A model generated the notes under the pieces. It had not been told where the DNA came from. It searched no databases and saw only the letters and a list, made by a program, of their open reading frames with translations. Below are positions 34,124 through 44,388 of a stretch of 64,000 bases of DNA, piece after piece. Each line of letters starts with the position of its first letter. Position 1 is the stretch's first letter. Source of the stretch: Candidatus Gastranaerophilales bacterium (lineage in GTDB: Bacteria; Cyanobacteriota; Vampirovibrionia; Gastranaerophilales; Gastranaerophilaceae); contig CALVAO010000002.1 of the NCBI GenBank assembly GCA_944325515.1, positions 85,091 to 149,090 of the forward strand, written 5' to 3'. The position numbers were made by a program, and so were the translations under genes.

Positions 34124-35137
34124 TTAATTAGACAATTCTTTATTTATTTCTTCTGCAAGCTTTTTATACCCTTTTCCAATATTTAAAACCTTAGATTTTG
34201 CAATTGCATCTAAAAAGACTTTGTTATCAATATCCTGTGCAATATCTTTTCTTGCAGGAACAATCAGACCTGTTTCCAGAAAATATTTGCTGCTCTTCGC
34301 TGAAGAAAGGTATTTAACCAGTTTTACCGCATTATCTTTATGCTTTGAGCTTTTTGACACTGCCCAGCCGGAAGCATCTAAAGGAACCAATCCGGAAAAT
34401 GTTATTATATCCCAGTCGAATTGAGCTTTTTCGGAGATTTTGGGATACAGCCATCTGCCGGACAAATAAAGAGCCGTTTTTCCGTCAAGAAACATTTGAG
34501 CCTGTGTTAAGCTTCCACTCTGACAAGGAGCCGGAGCTTGTCTGCCTGCAAGATTTTTATAAAACGCAAGTGATTTTTTAGGATTATAAATATCTTCACC
34601 GAGTGTTAATGTGTAAGGCAGCATGTAGTAAAAATCCGCCTCATAGCTTAAACCGTATGGTTTTATTTGTTTAGTGAACTTCATTAGCTCGTCAAGATTT
34701 TTAGGTGTATTCTTAAGCAAGTTCTTATTGCGGTAAAAAACAAGAGTTGAAATATCCCGCGGAACTGCCAGAAGCTTGCCGTCAATACTCAGTGCCTCAA
34801 GACTTTGCGGATAAAATTCAGCAGAATCTACATAACTGCTTAAATCTTCCAGATAATTTGAATATACCGGCAGGTATAAATTATTTATAAATAGTACATC
34901 CGGAGCTTGATTTGAGGCAAAAAGCAAATGGAGTTTTTGAAAATAATTTTGCGGAATATGCATAAAATTTATTTTTATATCTGGATTTTCCTTTTCAAAA
35001 TCCGCAATTATTTGTTCAATTATTTTTAACTCAGTAATAGAACCCCAGGAAGAAAAAGTGATTTCATTTTCATTCCGACCGGTGCAGGAACACAGAAAGA
35101 AGGGCAGTAAAAATAAAATCAGCAGTTTTTTCAACAT
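34124..35137 (-). CDS. Extracellular solute-binding lipoprotein (family 1)
   Basis: 337 residues. The lipoprotein signal MLKKLLILFLLPFFLCSC ends in a lipobox-like LCSC, so the mature protein would be lipid-anchored at Cys. Then EITFSSWGSITELKIIEQII, DFEKENPDIKINFMHIP and APDVLFINNLYLP match the sugar-type ABC solute-binding family 1. No permease or ATPase gene is beside it. It overlaps the preceding 887-aa gene by 7 bp, so the two are translated together, which suggests a role other than classical transport. Confidence 0.88.
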   Translation of the reverse strand: MLKKLLILFLLPFFLCSCTGRNENEITFSSWGSITELKIIEQIIADFEKENPDIKINFMHIPQNYFQKLHLLFASNQAPDVLFINNLYLPVYSNYLEDLSSYVDSAEFYPQSLEALSIDGKLLAVPRDISTLVFYRNKNLLKNTPKNLDELMKFTKQIKPYGLSYEADFYYMLPYTLTLGEDIYNPKKSLAFYKNLAGRQAPAPCQSGSLTQAQMFLDGKTALYLSGRWLYPKISEKAQFDWDIITFSGLVPLDASGWAVSKSSKHKDNAVKLVKYLSSAKSSKYFLETGLIVPARKDIAQDIDNKVFLDAIAKSKVLNIGKGYKKLAEEINKELSN

Positions 35138-37794
35138 AGATCCATTACATACTCCATGCCGTTTTCTTTAACATTTAGTATAAACTTATGTGACCCGATT
35201 CTTATTATATAGCGCAGAGTGCCATCCGGAAATCTTTCACTTATTCTTGCCTGTATTTTTTCGGATTTTAGTGTATCGTATTTTTTGATTTTGAAATATT
35301 TTTGGGATATAAAACCGGCAACCCAGTATTCATCACCATCTTTTATTAGACAGCAGCCCTTATTTTCACTAAAATCGGCTTTGTCAAGAATAGAATACTT
35401 TACTCCGCCGATAGAGCATACAAGAGGCACAACTTCTTTTTCGTGAAGTTCTTCTTTTAAAGATTCTGCAGAAGGTTTAACATCTTCTACCGGAGCTGCA
35501 TTTTTATTTTTTCTCTCGGTCTTCTTTTCCGCAATAAACTGCAGCAGTTTGTCAGTTGCTTTATCCCGCTGTTTCTCTGCTTTAACGTTTTCTTTTTTAA
35601 CAGGCTGCAGAATTTTTTCCGGCGTTTTATTTATATCTATCTCTTCTTTCTGCTCTTCATCCTGCGCCGATACCGGAGGCGGAGCATCAAAATCTACATA
35701 GCTTGTATCAAAGAGAGATTCAAAATCGTTTATGTCATCTTGATTCGGAACGTTTTGTTCATAAGTTTCATCAGCATCAATGATTTCAAACTCTCCATCC
35801 AGCCTGCTAAATTCTTCCTGCATATCAGATACGGTCGGTGCCGGCTCATCTGTCTTCGGAGCGTCATTATCATCTTCATAAAAAGGTTTAAACTGAACAT
35901 TAGCAATATTACGAAGCAAGGCTTCTTCGTCTGCTTGCACAACTTCTTTATCGTCTGTTTCATATTTTTCTGGATTTGCAAGAGCATCCTTTAAATCCGG
36001 CAATATATCAGACACAGACATTTTAGCAACGTCATAGCCGGTTTCTGCATATTCTATTTCATCAGAAGGACGGGGAACGTACGCATCTTCATTATTAATT
36101 TCTATTGACAAATCCGGAAGCTGATCTTTTAATGAAATTGTGCTTACATCATATCCTTCACTATAATAAACAATCTGCGGTCTTACTTCTGATTCAATTC
36201 TTCTGCCTCCCTGTTTTTTTAGTGCTTCTGACAGGTCCGGAAGCATATCTTTTACATTCAAAGTCAGCATTTCAGAAGTTTTATGAGGTTTGGATTTTTG
36301 TTTGGCAATTTCTTTTTGCATTGCTTCCAAACGTTCTGGATTGGTTCGCAAATCTGTTATAAAATCATTATCAATCTCAACACTTATAAGCTTATATAAA
36401 ACATCTACATCTTCTTTTGTAAAACTTATATTCTGATTAACCGTATATGATGTCACAAAGTTCTCTAAAATTTCGGTGCGTGACGGTTTCTTCTCAATCG
36501 GATTTGTAACCAGAAATTTGTCAAGATTTCGCATTGTGTCGTCGCTTATTTCATTATTTAAAAGCTGTTCTATGCGCTCTATATCGTCTTTTGTAAAACG
36601 CAAATTGTCATCATTAATGTATTTATTATAAAGCTCTTCATCAAAACTTTCTTCTTCTTGAGTAGGATTATTCTCTTCCTCATCCTCAGTAAATGAAAAT
36701 GCACTCAAAAAATCTTCTAAAGCACTGTTTTCATCATTATCTTCCGCTGATTCTTTTTTATTAGTTGTTTCATTGAAAAGCTCATCTAAATCAACAATAA
36801 GCCGTTCTTCTGCCGGTTCATCCGGTTTAGTAACAGGCGTTTGTGCTGGCTGTGTTTCTTCACTATCAAGATTAACAGGCATTTTAACGGGTTTTGAATA
36901 CATTTTATCAAGAGCACGAATAGTACTCCTAATCTTTTGTTTTTTCTCCTGTTTTTGACTTTTTTTCTTTTTATCCGGCTCGTCATCAATGCTGAAATTT
37001 GGCTGTTCACCCAGAATTTCCGTCATTTTGTTTTTTGCTTTTATAAAGAAATAAACACTTGTTATAAGAACAAGCATGACTCCCATAAGTATGAGTACCA
37101 TTTCACTTGTATTTGTAGTCTGAACAGGCTCCTCCTGTACAGGGGGTTGTTCCGGTGCAGCTGCAGAAGATTTTATTGGGGCTGTGGCTGTATTGACTTT
37201 ACTTCCTGCTTTATTAGAAGGGCGTGAAGTCTCAAACTGTTTCATACTTTTTTTTATATCAACAGGAGCTGTTTGATCCACACCGCTGCGTGAATAAATA
37301 TCTCTGTTTTGCTGCCGTGGCTGAACAGGCTGATAGTTTTGTTCGGGCAGAGGTTCAGAATTTTCTGCCGTACCGGTAGCGGCAATCTGCTCTACGAGTT
37401 TGCTTTCCGGAACATAAAGTGCCTTTTTGGCATTCAGCATTGTATTAGGAAGGGTTGTGACGGTAATTTTTGTGTAGCCTTTGCTGTTTGTTGTATAAGG
37501 CATTGTTTTGATATCAACGCTCTCAACATTTCCGGTAATCTCCGGCGACGAAGGCATCTGGCTGTTGGTTTCCGGAAGCATAATAACGTACGTACTCGCA
37601 TCTTTTTTTACGGGTGTGATAGTTTTTTCATAGTTTCGTTTGGTAAGAAGAGTCATATTGACAGCGCCGTTAGCTCCGCTTTCAAATTTAAGCGACATTA
37701 AACTGTTTTTATAATTTTCTGCGCCGAAAGCCCCGACCACGGTAACCACTGAAGCCAGAACTAATGCAAGCGTTCTCTTCTTAAAATGCTTCAT
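35131..37794 (-). CDS. AMIN-like membrane protein with LPDL repeats
   Basis: 887 residues. A signal/anchor (LALVLASVVTVVGAFGA) leads into a beta-rich domain of about 110 residues (NYKNSLMSLKFESGANGAVN), like the AMIN domains of pilus and cell-wall proteins. A Pro/Gln linker, a membrane helix near 228-250 (VLILMGVMLVLITSVYFFI) and a long acidic cytoplasmic part follow. The latter has two helix-hairpin units (KDDIERIEQLLNNEISDD, KEDVDVLYKLISVEIDND) and three LPDL motifs at about 518, 559 and 598. A beta-rich domain closes the protein. A TGATAAAAT box ends 6 nt before the ATG. Not a named family. Confidence 0.75.
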   Translation of the reverse strand: MKHFKKRTLALVLASVVTVVGAFGAENYKNSLMSLKFESGANGAVNMTLLTKRNYEKTITPVKKDASTYVIMLPETNSQMPSSPEITGNVESVDIKTMPYTTNSKGYTKITVTTLPNTMLNAKKALYVPESKLVEQIAATGTAENSEPLPEQNYQPVQPRQQNRDIYSRSGVDQTAPVDIKKSMKQFETSRPSNKAGSKVNTATAPIKSSAAAPEQPPVQEEPVQTTNTSEMVLILMGVMLVLITSVYFFIKAKNKMTEILGEQPNFSIDDEPDKKKKSQKQEKKQKIRSTIRALDKMYSKPVKMPVNLDSEETQPAQTPVTKPDEPAEERLIVDLDELFNETTNKKESAEDNDENSALEDFLSAFSFTEDEEENNPTQEEESFDEELYNKYINDDNLRFTKDDIERIEQLLNNEISDDTMRNLDKFLVTNPIEKKPSRTEILENFVTSYTVNQNISFTKEDVDVLYKLISVEIDNDFITDLRTNPERLEAMQKEIAKQKSKPHKTSEMLTLNVKDMLPDLSEALKKQGGRRIESEVRPQIVYYSEGYDVSTISLKDQLPDLSIEINNEDAYVPRPSDEIEYAETGYDVAKMSVSDILPDLKDALANPEKYETDDKEVVQADEEALLRNIANVQFKPFYEDDNDAPKTDEPAPTVSDMQEEFSRLDGEFEIIDADETYEQNVPNQDDINDFESLFDTSYVDFDAPPPVSAQDEEQKEEIDINKTPEKILQPVKKENVKAEKQRDKATDKLLQFIAEKKTERKNKNAAPVEDVKPSAESLKEELHEKEVVPLVCSIGGVKYSILDKADFSENKGCCLIKDGDEYWVAGFISQKYFKIKKYDTLKSEKIQARISERFPDGTLRYIIRIGSHKFILNVKENGMEYVMDLC

Positions 37795-37800
37795 AACTGT

Positions 37801-37809
37801 ATTTTATCA
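37801..37809 (-). promoter_or_regulatory. Extended -10 box giving a leaderless mRNA for the AMIN-like gene
   Basis: Minus-strand TGA-TAAAAT followed by exactly 6 nt and the ATG at 37794; no Shine-Dalgarno. Confidence 0.55.
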
Positions 37810-37842
37810 TAATATTCTAAAACAAACTATACTTTATTTAGC

Positions 37843-38844
37843 CTACATATCCGTAATAATAATCTTTTTATCAGATGATATTTTTTCTATATTAAGTATG
37901 GTATAAAGAGTTCCGTTATATAAAAATTCGTTTGAAAAATATCCGTCCCCAGGCTCTACAATTTCATTTTCCATAAATTCAAATAATTCATTAATTTTAT
38001 CTATCAAAAGCGCCAGTTTTAATTCATTGCATTTTATTATAATGACGGGCTTTTTCTCCGGTGTCTGTTTTGAGGCAAGACCGAGGAATTTTTTCAAATT
38101 TATAACCGTTATATAATCTCCTCTCAGATTCATAATACCCTCAATAAAATCAGGAGTACCGGGGACATGAGTAATAGAAGTATCTTTCAAGACTTCTTTT
38201 ACATAATCCAGTGCAATACAATATGAATCAGCATTTAGGTTGAATGATATGTATTTGTTCCTTACATGTAATTCTCCGGATGCAAGCTTAAGACTGGATT
38301 TGTCAGCTATCGCTAACGTTCTTTTATTCATTATTGTTTTTGAAGCTTCATCCTGCGGGAAAAGTGAAGGAATATCAACATTTGCCCATTGATTATCATG
38401 CTGTTTTAAAAGGTTTTCAATTGCATAAATATTAATAATAAAAATAGTTTCTTTATTATATTTATAAAGCGAATCTATAATCATTTTGCTGTCAACAAAC
38501 GGTATTGCATCCATCAATGATGTATCAAACGGCAGGATACCTATGACCTTGTCTGTTATTATTCCGAAAATAACTTCATCCGTCTTAACAATCAAAAGTT
38601 CATTTTGCGTACTATAAGACGGCACTTCTATATTAAGATAAAATCTGACGTCAATAACATTTATAACAAAATTGTTGTATTTTAATAGTCCAACGATATT
38701 GTTAGGGAGTTTTTGAGGATAATCAAGCGCCGGAAGTTTCATAATTTCAAGAATATTCTCGGAATTAACGGCATACTTGTTTTCCCCTATCTGAAAATAT
38801 AGATGGGTATTTTTTTTCTGTTCCAAATAATTAGTGCTGCTCAT
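37843..38844 (-). CDS. Double-domain CheW-like coupling protein
   Basis: 333 residues with two CheW folds. The first (about 14-140) has FQIGENKYAVNSENILEIM and IVGLLKYNNFVINVIDVR; the second (about 190-325) has SYCIALDYVKEVL and FIEGIMNLRGDYITVINL, the classical IxGxxNLRGxxxxVxDL pattern. CheW links receptors to CheA; two domains could bridge two arrays or kinases. It overlaps the upstream REC-GGDEF gene by 14 bp, so the two are made together. The divergent MCP and CheA genes complete the set. Confidence 0.9.
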   Translation of the reverse strand: MSSTNYLEQKKNTHLYFQIGENKYAVNSENILEIMKLPALDYPQKLPNNIVGLLKYNNFVINVIDVRFYLNIEVPSYSTQNELLIVKTDEVIFGIITDKVIGILPFDTSLMDAIPFVDSKMIIDSLYKYNKETIFIINIYAIENLLKQHDNQWANVDIPSLFPQDEASKTIMNKRTLAIADKSSLKLASGELHVRNKYISFNLNADSYCIALDYVKEVLKDTSITHVPGTPDFIEGIMNLRGDYITVINLKKFLGLASKQTPEKKPVIIIKCNELKLALLIDKINELFEFMENEIVEPGDGYFSNEFLYNGTLYTILNIEKISSDKKIIITDM

Positions 38845-40288
38845 ACAATACTACCCTGTTTCTTCCGCTCTCTTTTGCTTTATACAAAGCTTCATCCGCA
38901 GATTTAAGAATATCTGCAGGCATATTAAACTCTTGATAATTCATTGTAAGCCCTATACTTACCGTAACCTTAGACTTAATATTGTTATATTCAAAATCGT
39001 ACTCTTCAACCATTCTCCTCAGACGCTGAACAGGAATAACAGCACCTTCAATATTAGTTTCCGGCATAATCATAATAAGTTCTTCGCCGCCGTATCTATA
39101 CAGCAGGTCTGTTTTTCTGAATGCAGCTTTCATTAAATCCGCAACCGTCTTGAGTACATAATCGCCGTATTGATGCCCGTATGTATCATTAACCTTCTTA
39201 AAGAAATCAATATCAAGAATTGCAAGGCTAAAATCGGAAGGATGGCGTTTGCTTCTGTTATGCTCCTGCTCAAGGCTTATTTCAAACTGACGCCTGTTAT
39301 ACAAACCGGTTAAACCATCCAGTACGGACATAAATTCTTTTTCTGTATATTGATATTTCATTTTAAATATGGCAAGCAGCTCGCTTATCATAATATCGAA
39401 ATATCTGAAAGACGCATAATCCATATCTTGACGGGTATAGAAGCATATACCGCCGATTAATTTCTTATCAAAAATAAGCGGAATAATGATTTTTGAGCGA
39501 AAATCCGTAAACTGATAATCAATTTCTTTGCCCAGAAGCATCCTAACCACTTCAAATTTTGTATTTTTAAAGTTTCTGAACTCTTCCATCTTACGGAAAA
39601 AGTCATAATGAATATCTGACAAAACATTCTTTGAAAAATTTCTGCCGAGAGTATCTATGTAAAGTATATTTTCAGCAAAATCATCCGGTGAAGCAAAAAA
39701 TACGCCTGCAATATTGTATTCCACAAACGAACTGAGCAAGGAGAACAACTTTTCAACAAGAATCCGCTCATAGTTCAAAAAGTCGCTTAAATTTCTGAAT
39801 TCATTAGAAAATACAGATTTTAAAAGCAAATCATTCAAAATAGTGTTCAATCTGGTTTGAGCAGGATTGTCGTTCTTTGACTTCAGAGAAAGCGTCGTTT
39901 TATACTCATCCGTAAGCGGATAGCGCCTTAAAGTTGCATTAATGTTTCTTACAAGCTCATCCATATTGATTGATTTGGACAAAAACAACTGTGCACCGGC
40001 TTTTTTACCCCAGAAACTGTCAATTTTTTTATCCAGAACAGTAAGCAGTATTACCGGAATTTTTTTTGTTTCATCTACATTCTTAATCATTCTGCAAAGT
40101 TGATAACCGTCAATCACAGGCATCATAATATCAGACACAACAACATCCGGAACGTATTCATAAAGCTTTTTGTATGCTTCGGCACCGTTCATCGCCGTTT
40201 CTACTTCAAAACCATTCTGAATAAGCCCGTCTTTCAAAAACTTAAGCTGCGTGTCGCTGTCTTCTACCAGTAAAATTTTTGCTGCCAT
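38831..40288 (-). CDS. Response regulator with GAF-like and GGDEF domains (diguanylate cyclase)
   Basis: 485 residues. A receiver domain (ILLVEDSDTQLKFLK; phospho-Asp D53 in VVSDIMMP) is followed by a GAF-like sensor (about 165-310) and a GGDEF domain (320-485). The active-site loop reads RYGGEEL near 398-402, an acceptable GGEEx variant, and RKTD five residues before it is the inhibitory I-site. It would make c-di-GMP when phosphorylated, probably by the nearby CheA. It overlaps the double-CheW gene by 14 bp. Confidence 0.93.
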   Translation of the reverse strand: MAAKILLVEDSDTQLKFLKDGLIQNGFEVETAMNGAEAYKKLYEYVPDVVVSDIMMPVIDGYQLCRMIKNVDETKKIPVILLTVLDKKIDSFWGKKAGAQLFLSKSINMDELVRNINATLRRYPLTDEYKTTLSLKSKNDNPAQTRLNTILNDLLLKSVFSNEFRNLSDFLNYERILVEKLFSLLSSFVEYNIAGVFFASPDDFAENILYIDTLGRNFSKNVLSDIHYDFFRKMEEFRNFKNTKFEVVRMLLGKEIDYQFTDFRSKIIIPLIFDKKLIGGICFYTRQDMDYASFRYFDIMISELLAIFKMKYQYTEKEFMSVLDGLTGLYNRRQFEISLEQEHNRSKRHPSDFSLAILDIDFFKKVNDTYGHQYGDYVLKTVADLMKAAFRKTDLLYRYGGEELIMIMPETNIEGAVIPVQRLRRMVEEYDFEYNNIKSKVTVSIGLTMNYQEFNMPADILKSADEALYKAKESGRNRVVLYEQH

Positions 40289-40371
40289 ATATTTATATAT
40301 TCCAATTTTATAAATTTTAGTATAAAATAATTATATAATAAATAATCAAAAAAAACTATAGGAGAGAAGAA

Positions 40372-41418
40372 GTGCAAAGCGAATGGAATTTTGGATTAAA
40401 ACAAAAATTTAATATTAAATGTTTACTTGATTTGGTAGTATTTGTTATAGCTTGTATTATATTTATATTTTTTGCAAAGGCTAACGGAATCTCACCGTAT
40501 GATACTTTTGTATTTCTTGCTATAATCATAGCTATTAATTCAATTATATATTTTGCAACAAAACAGTGGATATTGAAATCAATAAAAAATACTTTAACGC
40601 TTCAATCGGATTCACTTTCCGAAACCACTGACGATATTATGAATACTATTAATTCTCAAAAACGCGTTTTTGAGACACTTACAACAAATACAAAAAACAT
40701 CTCAGTACTTGTAGAAAAACTGAAAACTCTGTCGGATGAATCCCTTGCAACATCAAAAAATACCGAAAAACAGGTAAATCAATCTATAAGTTTTTCCGAA
40801 AAAGAACATGACGCAATTTCTTCTAATGCTGATAAAATGCTTGTTCTAAGGCAAAAAATTCAAATGATAGCAGAACTTATACTGGAACTTTCAGAACACT
40901 CTCAACAAATCGGAAACACAATCAGTGTAGTTGATGATATAGCTGAACAAACAAACATGCTTGCACTTAATGCTGCGGTTGAAGCTGCAAGAGCTGGAGA
41001 GCATGGCAAAGGTTTTGCCGTAGTTGCAGGAGAGATCAGAAAACTCGCGGATGAATCTAAACAGGCAATTACTAAAATTACATCTCTAACCAGCAGTATC
41101 CAGTACACGACCAATTCAACCGTTATGGCAACGGAAGAAGGCTCAAAAGAAATTGAGGCTGTTGTTAAGGATATCAATTCAGTATCTTCCAGCTCCGAAG
41201 TTTTATTAAACCTTATTAAAGAAATTCTTGATTCACTTGATGCACTCAACCAGAATGCAAAAAAACAAAGTGATATTATAGAACGTTTAAATCTCATTGA
41301 CGAAGAAAATACTAAGATTGCAGAAAATCTTATTCAAGCAATGACTGTAAATTGTGATAAGGTAGCCAAATTGAGCAGTTTATCTGACGAAATAAAAAAT
41401 TCCGCAATTGAGGGTTAA
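40372..41418 (+). CDS. Methyl-accepting chemotaxis protein
   Basis: 348 residues, short. Two closely spaced membrane helices ([14 protein letters not shown] and [17 protein letters not shown]) with almost no periplasmic loop, then a signalling domain with the conserved tip [20 protein letters not shown] and EIRKLADES. It therefore senses something inside the membrane or cytoplasm rather than an external ligand. The start is GTG with GGAGA 6 nt before it. cheA follows 6 bp after the stop. Confidence 0.93.
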   Translation: MQSEWNFGLKQKFNIKCLLDLVVFVIACIIFIFFAKANGISPYDTFVFLAIIIAINSIIYFATKQWILKSIKNTLTLQSDSLSETTDDIMNTINSQKRVFETLTTNTKNISVLVEKLKTLSDESLATSKNTEKQVNQSISFSEKEHDAISSNADKMLVLRQKIQMIAELILELSEHSQQIGNTISVVDDIAEQTNMLALNAAVEAARAGEHGKGFAVVAGEIRKLADESKQAITKITSLTSSIQYTTNSTVMATEEGSKEIEAVVKDINSVSSSSEVLLNLIKEILDSLDALNQNAKKQSDIIERLNLIDEENTKIAENLIQAMTVNCDKVAKLSSLSDEIKNSAIEG

Positions 41419-41424
41419 GATAAA

Positions 41425-44388
41425 TTGGATTTTTTAGATAATGAGAACAGTGATAATAATAAAGAGGTAATGTCTATCTTTCAGAGCGAGTCTGAAGAGA
41501 TTATTGACCGTATTTTTAATAATCTGTTTGCGCTTGAAAGCACTCCTGCAAATAAGGAAATTATAGGCTTTGTCTACAGGGATTTGCACAGCTTGAAAGG
41601 TGCTGTCAGAATGGTCGGGTTTAATAATATCCAAAACATTCTGCACAAGATGGAAGATATCTTTGACGGGGCAAATAATGACAAGTTCCTGCTTGATAAC
41701 GAGGCGATAAAGCTCATGTCGCGTTCACTTGAAAGTGTATCAAAATTTTTGCAGGAATCAATAAGAAACAACCGTGAAATCATTGACGAATCATACAGCG
41801 CAATAATTTCAAATCTGGAATATGTTCTTGAAGTAGAAATGCAGGAACAGCAGGCTATGGATACGGCATCTATTGCATCTATCGCAGCTGCGGATTTAAA
41901 ACAGGACAAACTTGCCGCTTATCAAGAAGAAATAAATTTTGCATTTAATAATTGTTTTGAAATCATTGACGGCATTGTTCCGGAAGAAGAATCGCAGGAT
42001 ATTGTTATTCTGCAGGAAGAAGTCCAGAAGATTTATGAATTTTTTAAGGATTCTAACCTGTATGAGGTCAAAAGTTCTCTTGAAAACATTCTTACAAAAA
42101 TCGATTTTGTAATGAATGCAACCAATACATTGACAATAAGCGAAATTCTGGAACTTCGTAATGAACTGAGTTCTGCTGCTGCAAAATACAATACTTCCTG
42201 CATTGAAACCGAAAATTCCGGTTTGACATTCTTTGATGTTGCAGAAAAAATAACTATGCTGCAAGGAAGCAGTGTCTATACCTCGGAAATAAAAGAAGAT
42301 ATTAATAAACTCAAGGCAGGAATTGATGATGCTAACATTCTGGAAATCATCAATATGGTTCTTGAGGTTCTTGATTTTATTACGGATAATTCCGTTCAGC
42401 TTGAAGAACAAATGATGCTGACATTAAAGAGTGCCGTTGAATACTGTGCAGCACCGAATGAAAGCATTGACAGCGATTTAATCCTCCAGCAGCTTGAAAT
42501 TATGAAACAGCTTCTGGAACTTAATTACAAAAAAGATGCCGGAGTAAGTGAGATAAAGAGCCTTTCGACACAGACTTCCGCCGGCAGCAAATCTTCATCT
42601 TCTACAGAAATAAAAACACTGCACGTTAACGCCCAAAAACTCGATTTACTTGTTAACCAACTGGGCGAATTGATAATAACTAAAATTAAAACAGAAAAGA
42701 AGCTTGAAAAAATCGAAAGTATTAAAAATGCCAACGAAAGCTGCCAGAAAGATTTACTTAAGACCTCTAACTACTTGAGATATTATAACAGAAAATATCT
42801 TCAAGCAGGCAATACGGAACAATATACGAGCGCTTTTGTCAAACAGGTATTTTCTCTGCTTTCAGATATAACCCAGAATGTTTCCAGAACAATATACGAT
42901 TTAAATTCTTTGTACCGTTCTTCTAAAGAAGACGATATGAAAATGCGGCTTATCATTGATGAAATGGAATCCATGGTTAAAAACATCCGTGTACTTCCTA
43001 TCTCAACAGTTTTTAACTCTTTTTCACGTATGGTTCGTGATATAGCAAATGAAAAAGGGAAAGACATTGACTTTGAAATTGAAGGCAAAGACACCTGTGC
43101 CGATAAAAAGATTATAGAAGAGATTAAAACTCCGCTGATACATATATTAAGAAATGCAATAGACCATGGTATTGAAACCAAAGAAGAAAGAATAGCCAAC
43201 GGTAAAAATCCTGTAGGTAAAATACTTTTATCTGCTAAACAGGATGATAATAAAGTTATTATTGATGTTGTAGATGACGGACACGGTTTTAATCTGGAAA
43301 AAATCAAAGACCGTGCGGTTTCAAGAGGGTTTTTAACACAGGAAGATATTGACTCAATGACAGACGAAGCCATTATGAACATTATTTTCTGGCCCGGATT
43401 TACAACTGGAGATTCAATAACAAGCATTTCCGGCAGAGGTATAGGGCTGGATGTTGTTAAGACAAAAATTTCCCAGCTTAACGGTAAAGTTAAGGTAATT
43501 TCGGAATTTGGCAAAGGAAGCTGTGTACATATTGAAATTCCTGTTACACTCACTACATTAAGAGTATTCTTAGTAAAAATTTCCGAGCAGACATTTGCAA
43601 TTCCTATACAGGTTATAACAACATTTATATTAAAGAACCAGAGCGATATAAAAACTAATAACGGTATGCGCTCAATTGCATATAACGGTAACATAATACC
43701 CCTTTATTATCTGTCAGATATTTTAGGGCTAAAACCTGTGCCGCGCGGTGACAAGGAAACCATTTTGATACTTGAAGCAGATGAAAAGACAATCGGACTT
43801 GTTGTAGATAAACTTCTCGGCGATCAAGATATTTTGCAGAAAAAACTCTCTCCTCCGCTGTACAAGGTTAAAAATATATCCGGAATTACCAATCTGGCAT
43901 CGGGAGAATTGTGCCTTATATTAAATATGCAGGATATCATGCACTATGATTTCAATAAAGCGATGACAGCTTCAAATACCCAGCTGCTTCCTCCGGACGC
44001 TCTTGCATATAAACGAATTCTGGTTGTAGATGACTCTATTACAACCAGAACCATGATAAAAAATATTCTTATGAATATTGGTTATATGGTAGATGCTGTA
44101 TTAGATGCGCCGGAAGCACTTGTAAAATTAAAACTCAATCACTATGATTTGATTATAACAGATTTAACTATGCCTAAAATTGACGGATATGAGTTTATTG
44201 AACGCTTGAAAAATGACGAAATGTACATGGATATTCCAATTATCGTTATGAGCTCTTTACAGGAAAATAAAGCCAGAAAGAAACTTGCCCAGTATAATAT
44301 TGAATACTATATTTCAAAAGATAATTTCAACCAGACAGATCTTGCCCAGCAGGTTAAAAAGATAATCACTAAATACCATATGCAGTAA
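41425..44388 (+). CDS. cheA: Hybrid chemotaxis histidine kinase CheA with receiver domain
   Basis: 987 residues. The HPt domain carries the phospho-acceptor H55 in YRDLHSLKGAVRMVG. After a long helical spacer come the dimerisation domain, the ATPase with N-box HILRNAIDHGIE near 573-584, DVVDDGHGFN near 613 and GRGIGLDVVK near 670, then a CheW domain (about 710-850) and a receiver (ILVVDDSITTRTMIKN, with the phospho-Asp near 911 in IITDLTMPK). The start is TTG, 10 nt after GAGGG. The last 20 bp overlap coaD, which converges. It feeds the flagellar motor and perhaps the REC-GGDEF protein. Confidence 0.95.
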   Translation: MDFLDNENSDNNKEVMSIFQSESEEIIDRIFNNLFALESTPANKEIIGFVYRDLHSLKGAVRMVGFNNIQNILHKMEDIFDGANNDKFLLDNEAIKLMSRSLESVSKFLQESIRNNREIIDESYSAIISNLEYVLEVEMQEQQAMDTASIASIAAADLKQDKLAAYQEEINFAFNNCFEIIDGIVPEEESQDIVILQEEVQKIYEFFKDSNLYEVKSSLENILTKIDFVMNATNTLTISEILELRNELSSAAAKYNTSCIETENSGLTFFDVAEKITMLQGSSVYTSEIKEDINKLKAGIDDANILEIINMVLEVLDFITDNSVQLEEQMMLTLKSAVEYCAAPNESIDSDLILQQLEIMKQLLELNYKKDAGVSEIKSLSTQTSAGSKSSSSTEIKTLHVNAQKLDLLVNQLGELIITKIKTEKKLEKIESIKNANESCQKDLLKTSNYLRYYNRKYLQAGNTEQYTSAFVKQVFSLLSDITQNVSRTIYDLNSLYRSSKEDDMKMRLIIDEMESMVKNIRVLPISTVFNSFSRMVRDIANEKGKDIDFEIEGKDTCADKKIIEEIKTPLIHILRNAIDHGIETKEERIANGKNPVGKILLSAKQDDNKVIIDVVDDGHGFNLEKIKDRAVSRGFLTQEDIDSMTDEAIMNIIFWPGFTTGDSITSISGRGIGLDVVKTKISQLNGKVKVISEFGKGSCVHIEIPVTLTTLRVFLVKISEQTFAIPIQVITTFILKNQSDIKTNNGMRSIAYNGNIIPLYYLSDILGLKPVPRGDKETILILEADEKTIGLVVDKLLGDQDILQKKLSPPLYKVKNISGITNLASGELCLILNMQDIMHYDFNKAMTASNTQLLPPDALAYKRILVVDDSITTRTMIKNILMNIGYMVDAVLDAPEALVKLKLNHYDLIITDLTMPKIDGYEFIERLKNDEMYMDIPIIVMSSLQENKARKKLAQYNIEYYISKDNFNQTDLAQQVKKIITKYHMQ

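Noticed and set aside
34124..35137. Complete ABC sugar transporter around the solute-binding protein
   Set aside because: No permease or ATPase gene is found on either side; the upstream partner is the AMIN-like protein.
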